64,000 nt of DNA, from contig OY760650.2 of assembly GCA_963663845.2 (NCBI GenBank), forward strand, positions 3,100,001 to 3,164,000. Direction: 5' to 3'. Shown in pieces: positions 63,436 to 64,000 of the stretch. The notes below the pieces were generated by a model, which was given only the letters and a program-made list of their open reading frames with translations, ran no database searches and was not told the origin of the DNA. Made by a program: the position numbers and the translations under genes. Source of the stretch: Versatilivorator sp963663845 (GTDB lineage Bacteria; Acidobacteriota; Terriglobia; Versatilivoradales; Versatilivoraceae). Each line of letters opens with the position of its first letter. Within the stretch, counting starts at the first letter, position 1.

Positions 63436-64000
63436 GTGTTCGAGACCATTGCATGGAGCGACGAAGGCGTGGTCATGATCGACCAGCGGAAGCTGCCGGC
63501 CGTCGAAGAGTACCCGGTGTTCAAGACCCACGAGGAAGTGGCGCAGGCGATCAAGGACATGGTCATTCGAGGGGCGCCGGCCATTGGAGTCGCCGCCGCC
63601 ATGGGGGTGGCGCTGGGCGCCGAGTCGATCAAGTCCCATGACCCGGAGCGGTTCGAGCAGGCGTTTCAGTCCATTTGCGGGACCCTGGCGGAAACCCGGC
63701 CCACCGCCGTCAATCTGTTCTGGGCCATCGAACGGATGAAGGGGGTCTACCGGCGACACAAGTCCCAGGGGGCCGAGGCCGTAGCCGCCGCCCTCAAGGC
63801 CGAGGCCCTGCGCATCCACGACGAGGATATTCGTCTCAACCGCCGCATGGGGAGCCACGGGGCGGCCCTCATCCAGGACGGTTCCCGGGTTCTGACCCAT
63901 TGCAATGCCGGCGCCCTGGCGACCGCCGGCTACGGCACGGCGCTGGGAGTCGTTCGGGCCGCGGTGGAGCAGGGCAAGAGAGTGGAGGTGCTGGCGGATG
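63436..64000 (+). CDS. mtnA: Methylthioribose-1-phosphate isomerase (partial)
   Basis: The first 188 codons, running off the window. GTG start at 63436 with GGGAGG 9 bases upstream. VFETIAWSDEGVVMIDQRKL at the start, then DMVIRGAPAIGVAAAMGVAL, RPTAVNLFWAIERM and LTHCNAGALATAGYGTALG, all typical of MtnA (eIF2B-like fold). Second dedicated step of the methionine salvage pathway. TATAGT at 63374-63379 may be its -10 box. Confidence 0.94.
   Translation, partial: MFETIAWSDEGVVMIDQRKLPAVEEYPVFKTHEEVAQAIKDMVIRGAPAIGVAAAMGVALGAESIKSHDPERFEQAFQSICGTLAETRPTAVNLFWAIERMKGVYRRHKSQGAEAVAAALKAEALRIHDEDIRLNRRMGSHGAALIQDGSRVLTHCNAGALATAGYGTALGVVRAAVEQGKRVEVLAD

Overview
The window is a high-GC chromosomal segment, most likely from an uncultured Acidobacteriota bacterium. 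The main evidence is the 1,442-residue protein at 38671-42999, which opens with the VWFA-related domain typical of that phylum. A DUF1549/DUF1553 plus Tat-exported DUF1501 pair, a large VCBS-repeat protein and high-GC codon use agree with this. Planctomycetes and Verrucomicrobia share several of these families, so the phylum call is an inference.

Housekeeping blocks: 1-9.9 kb holds the DUF1549/DUF1553-DUF1501 exported pair, gnd, ispH and an M19 dipeptidase. 18.3-24.5 kb holds a class V aminotransferase, a compact CinA-like/TlpA-like/queF operon, two tandem ferredoxins, a cysteine-synthase-like enzyme and an acetyltransferase. 26.6-34.7 kb holds the VCBS protein, a lytic transglycosylase, alaS, recX and ilvE. 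38.7-49.4 kb holds the VWFA/pentapeptide fusion, a leuS-lptE-holA operon and hemH. The window ends in the start of mtnA.

Accessory blocks: 10.0-18.3 kb looks like a defence island. It contains an ATPase + DUF4276 pair resembling split OLD/PARIS systems, a type ISP-like restriction-modification polypeptide without a helicase, an unknown gene, and a DUF5131/TcmP pair. A lone SIR2-like gene sits in AT-richer DNA at 25.0-26.3 kb. A DNA methyltransferase at 49.5 kb is followed by a restriction nuclease broken by an in-frame stop. 51.4-60.5 kb is an insertion-sequence graveyard: IS3-like and IS1595-like remnants, two nearly identical IS4-like elements, one split by a second IS4-like element with a clean 7-bp target duplication, the other splitting a 489-codon gene with a 9-bp duplication.

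Two structures stand out. At 34.8-38.6 kb five tandem ~385-bp units carry GC hairpins, and one unit is interrupted precisely after its hairpin by a complete group II intron with its maturase. At 60.9-63.3 kb an MNIO (DUF692) plus DUF2063 operon follows a Tat-leader precursor with 12 cysteines arranged as two 39-residue repeats. It looks like an unusual member of the bufferin-type, copper-related modified peptides and has a readable promoter and an inverted repeat in its leader. This is the best candidate for an undescribed system.
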